Source of the DNA: CALBPI01 sp045110335
GTDB lineage: Bacteria; Pseudomonadota; Gammaproteobacteria; Steroidobacterales; Woeseiaceae
DNA length: 64,000 nt
NCBI GenBank assembly: GCA_045110335.1
Contig: JBGCGB010000024.1
Coordinates: forward strand, 62,001 to 126,000
Direction: 5' to 3'
In this document: positions 44,378 to 52,740 of the stretch, piece after piece
Position numbering within the stretch: the stretch's first letter is position 1
Layout: every line of letters starts with the position of its first letter
Program-made: the position numbers and the translations under genes
The notes under the pieces: model-generated
Database searches by the model: none
Told to the model about the DNA's origin: nothing
What the model saw: the letters and a program-made list of their open reading frames with translations, nothing else

Positions 44378-45253
44378 TTACTTCTTTTCGCCGAATAGGG
44401 CGTCCAACTTTTGCTCGAACTCGTGGTAGTTCAGGAAGTCGTATAGCTCCATACGCGTTTGCATCGTGTCGATGACTGATTCTTGTGTGCCGTTTTCGCG
44501 AATGCTCTTGTAAACATTCAAGGCAGCGGCGTTCATCGCCCGAAAAGCGGACAACGGGTAAAGCGCCATGGCGATATCGACACTCGCCAATTGTTCGGTC
44601 GTATACATCGGTGTCATGCCAAACTCGGTAAGGTTGGCAAGCACCGGAATATCAACGAGCGATGTGATTTGCGTGTACATGTCAATTTCAGTCATCGCTT
44701 CGGCGAAGATGGCATCGGCACCCGCTTCTGCATAGGCCGCGACTCTTTCGAGCATGGGTTCCATGCCTTCAACAGCCAAAGCGTCAGTGCGTGCCATAAC
44801 CACAAAGCTGTCGTCTGTTTTGGCATCAACGGCGGCTTTGATCCGGTCGACCATTTCTGCCTTGGAGACGAGTTCTTTGTTTGGCCGGTGACCGCAACGT
44901 TTTTGTCCGACTTGATCTTCGAGATGAACCGCAGCGACACCTGCACGGGTCATTTCGCGAATCGTCCGGGCAATATTGAATGCGCCGCCCCATCCGGTGT
45001 CAATATCGACCAACAGTGGCGTATCCACGGCGCCGGTGATACGGCTGGCGTCTTCGATTACATTTTCGAGTGAGGTCATACCGAGATCGGGAAGGCCATA
45101 CGAAGCATTCGCGACACCGGCACCTGACAAGTAGATTGACCGGTAACCGGATTGGCTTGCCATCATCGCTGTGTAGGCATTGATAGCGCCTACGATCTGA
45201 AGTGGCTTTTCTTCGGCCAGCGCTTGCCGGAATCGTTGTCCTGCGGTCGTCAT
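44378..45253 (-). CDS. prpB: 2-methylisocitrate lyase
   Basis: Splits 2-methylisocitrate into pyruvate and succinate, the last step of the methylcitrate cycle. It belongs to the isocitrate lyase superfamily: the metal site DIDTGWGGAFNIAR, the active-site loop EDQVGQKRCGHRPNKELVSK with the catalytic Cys, and ARTDALAVEGME. Length (291 aa) is that of PrpB and not of isocitrate lyase. AAGGA lies about eight bases before ATG 45253. It starts 21 bases after the GntR regulator and precedes prpC by 52 bases. Confidence 0.96.
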   Translation of the reverse strand: MTTAGQRFRQALAEEKPLQIVGAINAYTAMMASQSGYRSIYLSGAGVANASYGLPDLGMTSLENVIEDASRITGAVDTPLLVDIDTGWGGAFNIARTIREMTRAGVAAVHLEDQVGQKRCGHRPNKELVSKAEMVDRIKAAVDAKTDDSFVVMARTDALAVEGMEPMLERVAAYAEAGADAIFAEAMTEIDMYTQITSLVDIPVLANLTEFGMTPMYTTEQLASVDIAMALYPLSAFRAMNAAALNVYKSIRENGTQESVIDTMQTRMELYDFLNYHEFEQKLDALFGEKK

Positions 45254-45274
45254 AGTCGTGATCCTTATGCGTTG

Positions 45275-45988
45275 TTAGGTCGCATCGTTAGTGTCTGAAA
45301 ATTGGCGCGCAACATTTTCACGGGCAGCGCGAATGTGTTTGCGCATCAATAGTTCGGCCAGTTCGCCATCGCGTTCTCGCAGTGCTTCAAAAATGCGCCG
45401 ATGCTCATAAAGCGCGCGCGCTGGTCGGCCCGGCGTTGTGCTGAACTTGTATCGATACAAGCGCATCAAATGGTAGTGATCGATGCAGAGCACATTCGCG
45501 AGCAAGGTATTGCCACAGGCCTTGGCAATGCGAAAGTGGAAATCCAGGTCGCCTTCCTGTCGAAAGTAATCTCGGCCGGCTTGCCTTGTCAGTTCCGCTT
45601 CATGTTGATTGAGTAGTTCGTCAAGCCCGGTGATTTCGTCATCGCTGATGTTCGTGGCTGCGAGTCTGCAGGTCATGCCTTCCAGTGCTTCACGCATATC
45701 GTAAAGTTCCAGAAGCTGCTCATTGGAAAGCGAAACCACTCGAGCCCCGGTGTTCGGTGCCGTGGTGACCAGTTTACGCGCCTCTAGGCGCCGAAGGGCT
45801 TCTCTCAGCGGACCTCGACTGGTGCCATACCGCTTTGCCAAATCGGGCTCGCGAAGCTTGTCGCCTGGTTGTAACTCTCCCTCTACGATCGCGGATTGCA
45901 GCGATTCCAGCATTTGATCTGCCAACGTCGACGTTAGCGTGCGGGTGTGCGTAACAGGCTGTGTTTTAGCCATGGCGGGGGTATCCAT
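45275..45988 (-). CDS. GntR-family (FCD/FadR subfamily) regulator of the prp operon
   Basis: A one-component regulator with an N-terminal winged helix (residues about 25-85, RYGTSRGPLREALRRLEARKLV) and a C-terminal FCD ligand domain with the histidine-rich DFHFRIAKACGN and DHYHLMRLYRY. FCD domains usually bind a carboxylate with a metal; 2-methylcitrate is a sensible guess. It heads the prpBCD operon and likely represses it. The start is uncertain: the frame is open to TTG 46021, which lies inside an operator-like repeat. ATG 45988 and ATG 45973 are other candidates, and none has a good ribosome-binding site. Many enterobacteria use a sigma-54 activator (PrpR) instead. Confidence 0.87.
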   Translation of the reverse strand: MDTPAMAKTQPVTHTRTLTSTLADQMLESLQSAIVEGELQPGDKLREPDLAKRYGTSRGPLREALRRLEARKLVTTAPNTGARVVSLSNEQLLELYDMREALEGMTCRLAATNISDDEITGLDELLNQHEAELTRQAGRDYFRQEGDLDFHFRIAKACGNTLLANVLCIDHYHLMRLYRYKFSTTPGRPARALYEHRRIFEALRERDGELAELLMRKHIRAARENVARQFSDTNDAT

Positions 45989-46009
45989 CGACCGGTCGTC
46001 GTTAGCGAG

Positions 46010-46085
46010 TTTTGTTGACAATATTCGGCTGTATGCCGAAAAATCGTCGATATGGTAGGGTCAAAAGCCTAAATTGTCAACAAAA
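46010..46085 (-). promoter_or_regulatory. Promoter and paired operators of gntR-prpBCD
   Basis: On the minus strand TTGACA (46080-46075) and TACCAT (46057-46052) are 17 bases apart, a sigma-70-like promoter. The 13-base sequence TTTTGTTGACAAT at 46010-46022 and its exact reverse complement at 46073-46085 flank the region; the second covers the -35 box. Between them TTCGGC (46024-46029) and GCCGAA (46035-46040) form a separate inverted repeat in the leader. The TTGT-NN-ACAA core fits GntR/FCD operators. Confidence 0.7.
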
Positions 46086-46090
46086 TAGCG

Positions 46091-46609
46091 TTAGATCTCG
46101 CCATCACGCCATTGTTTGTGGATGTCTTCAATCGCTTTCTTGAGCCCAGTCTCGAACCCAAGTCGTTGGTCGTCATCGGTTTTCGCATGTGGGATATCGA
46201 TAACTTCATCTCCGCCGGATTCGCAAATAATCGTGCGGGCCCCTCTAGCCGATACGGCCATCCATAATTGGCCGGCCGAGAAGAGGGTCATTAAGCCAAG
46301 CGCCGGTGCGAGTAGGGGCACCGCCTCACGAACAACGGAGAACCAAACAATAATCGCCGCGGCTAGCCACGCGCCTGTTTGCCGGATCTCTGGAGCGAGA
46401 TTTTCGAGACTGGTGCCGTCCTCAACAAATAGCGGGCTCAGCAGTAAGAGATCGTGTCGGGTAACCCGTTTTTTGTTGTTGATTTGCCATTCAACATGCA
46501 AGGTCGTTTCATCGTAACGCAGCGTGTAGCGCCCCAATTGCCAGGCAAAGGCTATTTCTCGTCGCGGGGCGCGTAGTGAGGTGACGTTGTCGTTAGGGGG
46601 ATGCGGCAA
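46091..46609 (-). CDS. Hypothetical two-helix membrane protein
   Basis: I do not recognise this 172-residue protein. It has a cytoplasmic-looking N-terminal part of about 75 residues, two adjacent hydrophobic segments at about 78-94 and 97-119 that would form a hairpin in the inner membrane, and a charged C-terminal tail. The shape resembles small PH-like membrane proteins (strand-rich before the hairpin), but I see no diagnostic motif. It starts 10 bases after the amidase stop and is probably co-transcribed with the amidase and flavin reductase-like gene. The end lies six bases from the prp operator. Confidence 0.6.
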   Translation of the reverse strand: MPHPPNDNVTSLRAPRREIAFAWQLGRYTLRYDETTLHVEWQINNKKRVTRHDLLLLSPLFVEDGTSLENLAPEIRQTGAWLAAAIIVWFSVVREAVPLLAPALGLMTLFSAGQLWMAVSARGARTIICESGGDEVIDIPHAKTDDDQRLGFETGLKKAIEDIHKQWRDGEI

Positions 46610-46619
46610 TCTGGCTCAC

Positions 46620-48098
46620 CTAGGCGTGGATGGCTGGCAATGTCCCCATCCAAGGCATCGCTTCTTCCAATTGATAGGCTAGCTGCAGCAATGTCGCCTC
46701 TGCGCCGAGGCCTGCGGAGAGTTGTGCTGCAAGCGGCAATCCATCGTCGTTTAACCCACACGGTACCGACATCGACGGTGTACCGGCAGCATTATGGCTA
46801 GGCGTATAAGCAGCGAAACGCGATACCGCTGGCATTAGCTCCTCAAAATTACGGTCTGGCGCGAAGACGCCAATTTCTGGTGCTGCGGCAGCAGTGACCG
46901 GTGTCAGCCAGGCATCATAAGGCGCCAGAAATTCTATGGTTTTCTGTTGATAGGCGGCGAGCCCTTCCAGTGCGCGAGGCAATGCATCCGCCGGCAGCCC
47001 GGCGAACAATGCAGCCAGCGATGTCGTCGCCGGCTCCAGCAGTCCTGTTTCTTCCGCCGGCATGCCGGTTTTTTGTCGAACGAGCTCGGCTGCTGAAAAA
47101 CTGCCGCTTGCCCAGATCGTTAGGAAATCTGCGCTGAATTGTTCGTCGTTATTGGGCGTTCCATCAATCTCGACAACCTCGTGGCCCAAGTCGGTCAAGA
47201 TTTTGGCCGTTCTCATCACGCCATCGGCGATGTCCTTGTCCGGTTGCCCATACAGTGATTCCAGACTCATCGCGATGCGAAGCGGACGTGTTTTTTCCCG
47301 CTCAACAAAGCCCACCGGTAACAAACTGGCGTTATCAGTGCGTTCTGTTAGCGCCAACAGGAGCGCGCTGTCGCGGACGCTGAGCGTCACGGCATGTTTG
47401 ATTGAAATTGGCCAAGGCTGGTTGCCGTGCCCCTGATCCGGAAAACGACCAACGGTCGGTTTCAAACCGAAAAGTCCACACATCGCTGCGGGAATACGAA
47501 TGGAGCCACCACCATCACTCGCTTGTGCGGCAGGCACAATTCTAGCGGCTACGGCCGCAGCAGCACCGCCGCTGGATCCGCCAGCGATGCGGCTTGTGTT
47601 CCATGGGTTCTTCGTCGCGCCATGCAGCAGCGGTTCTGTCGTCGGCAGCAAACCAAACTCAGGCGTATTGGTCTTACCGAGAACCACGACGCCTGTTGCA
47701 TCAATTCGGTCGGTAAAAGGTGTTTGCGAATCGGCAACAAGATCTTCGAACAGTCTTGAGCCTCGCGTCAGTGGCATGCCGCTGTAGGCGTTGAGGTCTT
47801 TTATGAGATAAGGCACACCAGCAAGTGGTCCTTTTGCGCTTTTGGCCATCTGACGCGCGCGCTCAAGATCGGCGTAGATCACAGCGTTAAGGTTGGGATT
47901 GACTCGCTCCAGTCGCTCGGTGGCTGCTTCGATGAGTTCGACAGCGCTGACAGCACCCGAAACAACCAAGTCGGATTGTGCGATGGCATCCAGTTTCGTC
48001 AAGTCGGCAGCTTTGGCGACAGGTATGCGTTTACTGCAGCCCGTCAGGCTCGCAAGTGCTCCTGCACCTATCAATTGTAATAGTTCACGTCTATGCAC
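46620..48098 (-). CDS. Amidase-signature hydrolase with Tat-type lipoprotein signal
   Basis: A 492-residue amide hydrolase of the amidase signature family, exported and probably lipid-anchored. The Ser-cisSer-Lys triad is visible: Lys in YLIKDLNAYSG, the glycine/serine stretch RIAGGSSGGAAAAVAAR, and Ser in DGGGSIRIPAAMCGLFGLKPT. The N-terminus MHRRELLQLIGAGALASLTGC combines a twin-arginine-like RR with a lipobox (LTG-Cys), so it may be a Tat lipoprotein. Amidases of this kind act on amides, peptide amides or nylon-type oligomers; the substrate is unknown. Its start overlaps the flavin reductase-like gene by eight bases. Confidence 0.9.
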   Translation of the reverse strand: MHRRELLQLIGAGALASLTGCSKRIPVAKAADLTKLDAIAQSDLVVSGAVSAVELIEAATERLERVNPNLNAVIYADLERARQMAKSAKGPLAGVPYLIKDLNAYSGMPLTRGSRLFEDLVADSQTPFTDRIDATGVVVLGKTNTPEFGLLPTTEPLLHGATKNPWNTSRIAGGSSGGAAAAVAARIVPAAQASDGGGSIRIPAAMCGLFGLKPTVGRFPDQGHGNQPWPISIKHAVTLSVRDSALLLALTERTDNASLLPVGFVEREKTRPLRIAMSLESLYGQPDKDIADGVMRTAKILTDLGHEVVEIDGTPNNDEQFSADFLTIWASGSFSAAELVRQKTGMPAEETGLLEPATTSLAALFAGLPADALPRALEGLAAYQQKTIEFLAPYDAWLTPVTAAAAPEIGVFAPDRNFEELMPAVSRFAAYTPSHNAAGTPSMSVPCGLNDDGLPLAAQLSAGLGAEATLLQLAYQLEEAMPWMGTLPAIHA

Positions 48099-48594
48099 GA
48101 ATATCTCCGCGGAAGTAGATTAACGGTTCCTGGGTTGACGCGGACTGAAAGTCGACCACCTCGGCCACAATCAAAGTATGGTCCCCGGCGTCGTGCATTT
48201 TCTTAACCCGACAATCGAAATTGGCGAGCGCCTCAACAACATGCGGATTTCCGTTACTGGCAAGCTCAAACGGCTGATCGGGCTCGATGATGTGATTGCC
48301 GCGAATCGCGAAATGATGGCAAAGCGATCCCTGGCTGCTGGATAAGATGCTGACGGCAAATTCTCGACTTTTCATCCACAACGCATAGCTGGTCGAGTCT
48401 TTTTGGACGCACCAGCTGATCAATGGCGGTTCCAACGAGACGGTCGCAAATGAGTTGACGGTGATGGCGAAGGCATCGGTTTCGTCGGTCGCTGGTGCGC
48501 TGACAATGCACACCCCGGTTGTGAACTGGCCGAAGGCTGTTCTCAAGTCCTGTTTTGGCGCCGAAAATGCGTTGTTTTTGGGTTCGTTAGGCAT
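48091..48594 (-). CDS. Flavin reductase-like FMN-binding split-barrel protein
   Basis: A small flavoprotein of the flavin reductase-like family, which reduces FMN or FAD with NAD(P)H for a partner monooxygenase. Family segments are AFGQFTTGVCIVSA, FAITVNSFATVSLEPPLISWC, REFAVSILSSSQ and DHTLIVAEVVDF. I chose ATG 48594 (168 aa), the usual domain size; the frame continues to 48714, but the extra 40 residues look non-coding and there is no good ribosome-binding site. It is upstream of and overlaps the amidase. No obvious two-component monooxygenase is nearby. Confidence 0.83.
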   Translation of the reverse strand: MPNEPKNNAFSAPKQDLRTAFGQFTTGVCIVSAPATDETDAFAITVNSFATVSLEPPLISWCVQKDSTSYALWMKSREFAVSILSSSQGSLCHHFAIRGNHIIEPDQPFELASNGNPHVVEALANFDCRVKKMHDAGDHTLIVAEVVDFQSASTQEPLIYFRGDIRA

Positions 48595-48773
48595 TCCGCT
48601 ATTGTAACCGACGCGAACGCCAAAAGCGCCATTGCAGCCATGATCGATGCCAGATGGTATAGTGCGCGCGGACTGTTGCATGGCAAAACAATGCCAGATC
48701 AGGGAACCAACCACCCCGATCGGCAGTCTTTAGTTAAATCGTTGTTGTTAGCGCTTTTGATGGCGTAGATCGG

Positions 48774-50192
48774 ATGAGTTGTATGTTAATGAAGTTGAGT
48801 TCGCCATTGGCACGAAGGCATTGGGCGAGAGTCGCGCGCTACTGGGTTGTTGTATTGGGCTTGTCGCTTGGCGTGGCCGCTTGTACCGATTCTCCGAACA
48901 CCGAAGTGGATGGCAGCGGCAACATCCGTGCCGTGCACGCGGTTAATGACCTCGGTCAGATCGGCTTCCTGATCGAAGGTATCGTACTGGCCGAGGCGCA
49001 GTTTCAGACAATCACGCCTTACAGCAACTATGATGCTTTGCAGTATGACTTCAACTTCGACTTCAATAGTGGCATCACCAGTGAGACTGAGCGTCTCGCA
49101 ACCACATCACTGAACGTCGCGGCCGATACGAACTACACGTTGGTATTGGCCGGTACCGGTACCAACCCGGAACTGATCACGATTGCGCAACCGCCACGCG
49201 CGTTTTCCGCGGATGACACCATTCTTGAGGTGTTCTTCGGTAACTTCGCTCGCAACGCCGGTACCGTAGATATCTATTTCGGTGCTGAGGGTTTTGATCC
49301 GGCTGCCACGACTTCAGCGGCATCCGGACTAGCCTTAAATGGTACGACGCCATTGCAGGATATAGAGGCTGGTACTTACGAATTTGTAGCGACCGCGCCG
49401 GGCGACGCAACAACGGTTTTGATCCGCTCCGAAGCGATCGAATTGTTGGCGATTGATTCCGTCATGGTCAACTTGTTCGATGCCGCTGAAGAGTCCAATG
49501 GCGATTTTGTTTTTATTGTCGGCGGGGATCGTGTGGGCGCGCGTTTGGTTGATCAAACCGCACTAGCGACGGTCGCGGTGATCAATGGTTTCCGAACTGC
49601 GGGCAATATAGATATCTTTATTGATGATGAAACGGTGACGCCCGTCATCGCGGATCTGCCGTTCGCTGCGATCAGTGCGTCGACGCCGATTCCGGAGGGT
49701 GACAATGCGACCGTGTTTTCGCTCAACGTCACAGCGGCGGGCAACGTCGGAGCGCCACTTTTTGACGTGGATACATCGCTCGCCGATGGTAGCTCGAACT
49801 TGTTAGTGCTAGCGCAAGTGATCGACAGCACGGACTTTGCGTTTTTACTGGCAGCTGGCACACGTCGGCCCCTGTTTGATGCGGGTCGACTCGGCTTGGT
49901 GAATACATCGAAGAATTTTGAGCTCTTGGATTTATTCCTTGTTGAATCGGCCAATACTTTTGAGAACGCTAATCCGCGAGCTCAAAGCATCGGGCGGACT
50001 CAGGATATTGCCCAGTTCACATTGGCTGCTGATACGTATCAACTATATTTAACGAATGGATCGGACGATTCTTTGATTATCGGCCCAGTTGATATCGTGC
50101 TTGAGCGTGGTGACGTGACGCAAATCGTCATTACCGATGCCGTGGACCCGAATTCACTAGAGATACTGACTTTCGATTTAAACGCACTATAG
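48774..50192 (+). CDS. DUF4397-like repeat lipoprotein
   Basis: A 472-residue envelope lipoprotein. The signal peptide ends in the lipobox GVAA-Cys37. The mature protein is acidic and almost free of Lys/Cys, with two to four related beta-rich units of about 100 residues. Units begin with IRAVHAVNDLGQIGFLIEG, EVFFGNFARNAGTVDIYFG and VAVINGFRTAGNIDIFIDD, which resembles the DUF4397 repeat of surface proteins. No enzymatic motif is seen, so a structural or surface-binding role is likely. ATG 48774 is the first of three close in-frame ATGs (also 48783 and 48789), and the exact start is uncertain. Confidence 0.78.
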   Translation: MSCMLMKLSSPLARRHWARVARYWVVVLGLSLGVAACTDSPNTEVDGSGNIRAVHAVNDLGQIGFLIEGIVLAEAQFQTITPYSNYDALQYDFNFDFNSGITSETERLATTSLNVAADTNYTLVLAGTGTNPELITIAQPPRAFSADDTILEVFFGNFARNAGTVDIYFGAEGFDPAATTSAASGLALNGTTPLQDIEAGTYEFVATAPGDATTVLIRSEAIELLAIDSVMVNLFDAAEESNGDFVFIVGGDRVGARLVDQTALATVAVINGFRTAGNIDIFIDDETVTPVIADLPFAAISASTPIPEGDNATVFSLNVTAAGNVGAPLFDVDTSLADGSSNLLVLAQVIDSTDFAFLLAAGTRRPLFDAGRLGLVNTSKNFELLDLFLVESANTFENANPRAQSIGRTQDIAQFTLAADTYQLYLTNGSDDSLIIGPVDIVLERGDVTQIVITDAVDPNSLEILTFDLNAL

Positions 50193-50268
50193 TTTTTTTC
50201 GTAGGGCTGCATCCAAACGCCAGTGAGCGGCATCAATAGGGTGTCTATACACAATGGAGTCCTGACTG

Positions 50269-50631
50269 ATGGATGGCGACGTATTTATTCCGATAGTGAT
50301 GTTTGTAGTGGTTTTCAGCTCGATTTATTTCTGGCTATCCTTTAGGGCGAAGACCCGTATCGCCGAACAAGAGACGCTGCGCAAAGCCATCGATCAAGGG
50401 CAAACACTCAGCGAAGACATGGTGCAGGCGCTAACCAGTTTCCGTCCATTGCCGAACCGGGACCTTCGCCGCGGGTTGGTCTTGCTTGCGCTGTCAATTG
50501 CGACGATGGGATTCGGTCTCGTATTGAATGACGAAGATGCGACTTTCGTTCTGTTCGGAATCAGCCTGTTTCCGTTGTTATTAAGTTTCGCCTATCTGGC
50601 GATGCATAAGTTCGGCCTCGCGAAGGACTAG
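50269..50631 (+). CDS. Small membrane protein, DUF6249-like
   Basis: A 120-residue inner-membrane protein with hydrophobic segments at about 5-25, 68-86 and 92-112. The loop (QETLRKAIDQGQTLSEDMVQAL) and the following RDLRRGLVLLALSIA match the DUF6249 family pattern known from memory. Function is unknown. DUF6249-type genes commonly stand before an ECF sigma factor gene, as here with a 4-base gap, so the protein may belong to the sigma/anti-sigma signalling unit. Confidence 0.72.
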   Translation: MDGDVFIPIVMFVVVFSSIYFWLSFRAKTRIAEQETLRKAIDQGQTLSEDMVQALTSFRPLPNRDLRRGLVLLALSIATMGFGLVLNDEDATFVLFGISLFPLLLSFAYLAMHKFGLAKD

Positions 50632-50635
50632 GTCC

Positions 50636-51187
50636 TTGCAGCAGGCCTCGTTGCCGAGATCCGAAAGCGAGGAACAACGGCTGATTCAGCTGGTCGTTCT
50701 CGCTTCGGATACCAAGGCATTCGATATGCTCGTGGCACCCTATGCCGGCAGGCTGCGGGGCTATTTGCTTAGTCTTACGCGCGCGGGTAGTGATGCTGAT
50801 GACTTGTTGCAGACCACATTGATTAAGGCATGGACGGAATTGCACCGTTTTGATGAGCGCGGGCGTTTTGTTGCTTGGTTGTTCCGTATCGCCCATCGGG
50901 AGTTCTTGCAGGCCGCCCGGTCTCGGAAGCGGTATTCTAAAGCGATGACCGGCTATGGTGATGCGGTCGTCGGACCGGGTATTGAGTCAGGTGACGGACC
51001 AGCGGCAGAGGTCGATCTGACGATTGCCCTGGCGTCTTTGGACCAAGAGAGTTGTGCGATGATTTTGCTTTCTCGTGCTGTCGGGCTGACACATGCAGAG
51101 ATATCGAAGACACTTGAGAAACCACTGGGTACTGTGAAGTCGATGATTAACCGAGCGACGAAACAGCTGGTTGAAAACTATGGATAA
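50636..51187 (+). CDS. ECF-type RNA polymerase sigma factor
   Basis: A 183-residue alternative sigma factor. Region 2 is at about residues 30-95 (SDADDLLQTTLIKAWTELHRF and GRFVAWLFRIAHREFLQAAR), and region 4 with its helix-turn-helix at about 130-180 (LTHAEISKTLEKPLGTVKSMINRA). It begins at TTG 50636 directly after the DUF6249-like gene; a weak AGG lies just before it. The 3' end overlaps the following membrane protein gene by eight bases, a usual layout for sigma and its anti-sigma. The regulon and signal are unknown. Confidence 0.92.
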   Translation: MQQASLPRSESEEQRLIQLVVLASDTKAFDMLVAPYAGRLRGYLLSLTRAGSDADDLLQTTLIKAWTELHRFDERGRFVAWLFRIAHREFLQAARSRKRYSKAMTGYGDAVVGPGIESGDGPAAEVDLTIALASLDQESCAMILLSRAVGLTHAEISKTLEKPLGTVKSMINRATKQLVENYG

Positions 51188-51542
51188 AGACTTGGAAAAT
51201 ATCGAACAGTTAGCAAAGCTGGATGCCGCATTGAACCTTTGGATCGATGCTCAGGGGGCACCCGCTGAGCAAGTTCGACTGAGCGTTGGCAAACGGCTGC
51301 GTTGGCATCGTCGTCTGCGCGTCCTGTTGCCATTGGCGGCGATTGGTATCCCGATGCTGCTGTTAGCGCCCGTGTTATGGGCAAGTTTAGTCGAGCTGCG
51401 TGCGTCGATGCCGGCAGATGTGATACCCAAAATGCCGCAAACCACGCAACTGCTAACTGTTGTTCAATCAACGCCGTTGTTGGTGTGGGTCGGGATTCTG
51501 CTGGGCTTTGCAGGCACCGTTGTCGTTCTGTCGGAACGCTAG
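51180..51542 (+). CDS. Putative membrane anti-sigma factor
   Basis: A 120-residue protein with an N-terminal cytoplasmic helical part (residues 1-45), and membrane segments at about 47-72 and 98-117. I see no zinc-finger His-Cys motif of the common anti-sigma class. The role is inferred from its position: ATG 51180 overlaps the sigma gene end by eight bases and the topology is right for holding a sigma factor at the membrane. Its stop codon interlocks (CTAG) with the convergent SDR gene. It could equally be an unrelated small membrane protein. Confidence 0.65.
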   Translation: MDKDLENIEQLAKLDAALNLWIDAQGAPAEQVRLSVGKRLRWHRRLRVLLPLAAIGIPMLLLAPVLWASLVELRASMPADVIPKMPQTTQLLTVVQSTPLLVWVGILLGFAGTVVVLSER

Positions 51543-52240
51543 CGTTCAACTTGTCCTAGGTTTGCATGAATCACGGACCCGTTGATCACCGGGTGCGTTG
51601 CGCAAAACCCGATGGTCTCAGCGATTTCGTGAACGTCGATTAACCGTCCCTGGGTTACGGTTGCCAATACCGAAGCCATCACCTCAGGCTTGTCGCCTAA
51701 ATGCGCACGCAACATTTCGGTGTCGGTAAATCCTGGGCTGACGACTGCCGTGTGGATTTGCTTTCCTGCGAGGTCTTGGCAGGTTGCCCGCATTAAGCCG
51801 TTCACGGCATGCTTGCTCGTCACGTAACCGATAGCGCCGGCGACGGCTTTGTCGCCCAAAGTGGAGCCGACAAAAATGACTGAGGATCCTGCTTTCATGA
51901 CGGGTAGCAGGGATTGATTGAGCATGGCGGGTGCGGTGACGTTGATTGCGAGTGCATCGGTCAACTTCTGACGGGATAGCGTTAAGGCAGTGTCACCATT
52001 GTGTTGTCCTGCGCAGTGCACAATGGATGTCTCTCCGGCGGCCTCAATGGCCGCAATCAGTTGATGTTGGACGTCGTCAGGTAGTGCCGATAAGAGATCA
52101 CATTCGATGCTCGTGACAGCGGCCAATGGGCAAGGACGCCTGGCCACACAAATGACGTCAAAGTTGTTTCGCAAAAACCATTCAGCCGTTGCTTTTCCGA
52201 TACCGGCGCTTGCACCGGTCACGATCGCCAGGTTCTTCAT
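51539..52240 (-). CDS. SDR-family oxidoreductase paired with a pterin synthase-like gene
   Basis: A 233-residue short-chain dehydrogenase with the motif TGASAGIGKATA, an HCAGQHNG in place of the usual NNAG, the catalytic Ser in VIFVGSTLGD and Tyr/Lys in IGYVTSKHAVNGL. It starts at ATG 52240 with AAAGGAGG six bases upstream and overlaps the PTPS gene end by four bases (ATGA). The pairing suggests a pterin reductase, as sepiapterin or dihydropteridine reductases are also SDRs, but this is inference from position. It converges on the anti-sigma gene. Confidence 0.82.
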   Translation of the reverse strand: MKNLAIVTGASAGIGKATAEWFLRNNFDVICVARRPCPLAAVTSIECDLLSALPDDVQHQLIAAIEAAGETSIVHCAGQHNGDTALTLSRQKLTDALAINVTAPAMLNQSLLPVMKAGSSVIFVGSTLGDKAVAGAIGYVTSKHAVNGLMRATCQDLAGKQIHTAVVSPGFTDTEMLRAHLGDKPEVMASVLATVTQGRLIDVHEIAETIGFCATHPVINGSVIHANLGQVER

Positions 52241-52740
52241 AATACGCCTCCTTTCTGAGTCCATTCGGTCGCCGCTGATTGTCCTGGGCCGGAAGCGACG
52301 GCAATGCTAAGTGCGGTGATGCCATAACGCTCTGCAACATGATCTTCCAGCATTTTCTCCAACAGATGTCGTGAAAGTTCTTCGGCGGTAATATTCGCCA
52401 CGGGCAGCACAAGACAGTCGTCGGCTGGCAGGTAAAAGGTTTCTGAATTGAATTTGAGTTGGAGACCAATGTCGGTCTCGGTCATTGTTAGATAGCGAGA
52501 CTGACCGGGCAGCAATGTGTACTCGTCCAGTTGCTCGCACAGTGTACGTAAACGCTTCTTCATGATGTTGTAGTCAAAGCACAGACCATTTTCGATAACG
52601 CGCGCTCGTATTTTTGCACTGACCATGAAGTTATGGCCGTGCAAGCGTTCCCGTTCGGTTGCCGAAAAAATGGTGAAATGCGCGGCAGCAAATTTCAAGT
52701 AGTGATTATTGAGCTTGATCACGGTCGTTCTGCTGGACAC
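52237..52740 (-). CDS. 6-pyruvoyl-tetrahydropterin synthase / QueD-family protein with ExxHGH motif
   Basis: A PTPS-fold enzyme (167 aa) acting on dihydroneopterin triphosphate-type pterins. Zinc ligands are visible: His in FAAAHFTIF and the HGHNF pair. The catalytic Cys of QueD (CxxxHGH) is absent; the sequence reads ERERLHGH, with Glu three residues before the first His, the ExxHGH pattern that I recall as PTPS-III, a group able to feed folate synthesis. I use GTG 52740 (AGAGG seven bases upstream), which puts the first His where it stands in other members. The frame extends to 52905, but those 55 residues are very basic and look non-coding. Overlaps the downstream SDR start. Confidence 0.8.
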   Translation of the reverse strand: MSSRTTVIKLNNHYLKFAAAHFTIFSATERERLHGHNFMVSAKIRARVIENGLCFDYNIMKKRLRTLCEQLDEYTLLPGQSRYLTMTETDIGLQLKFNSETFYLPADDCLVLPVANITAEELSRHLLEKMLEDHVAERYGITALSIAVASGPGQSAATEWTQKGGVL

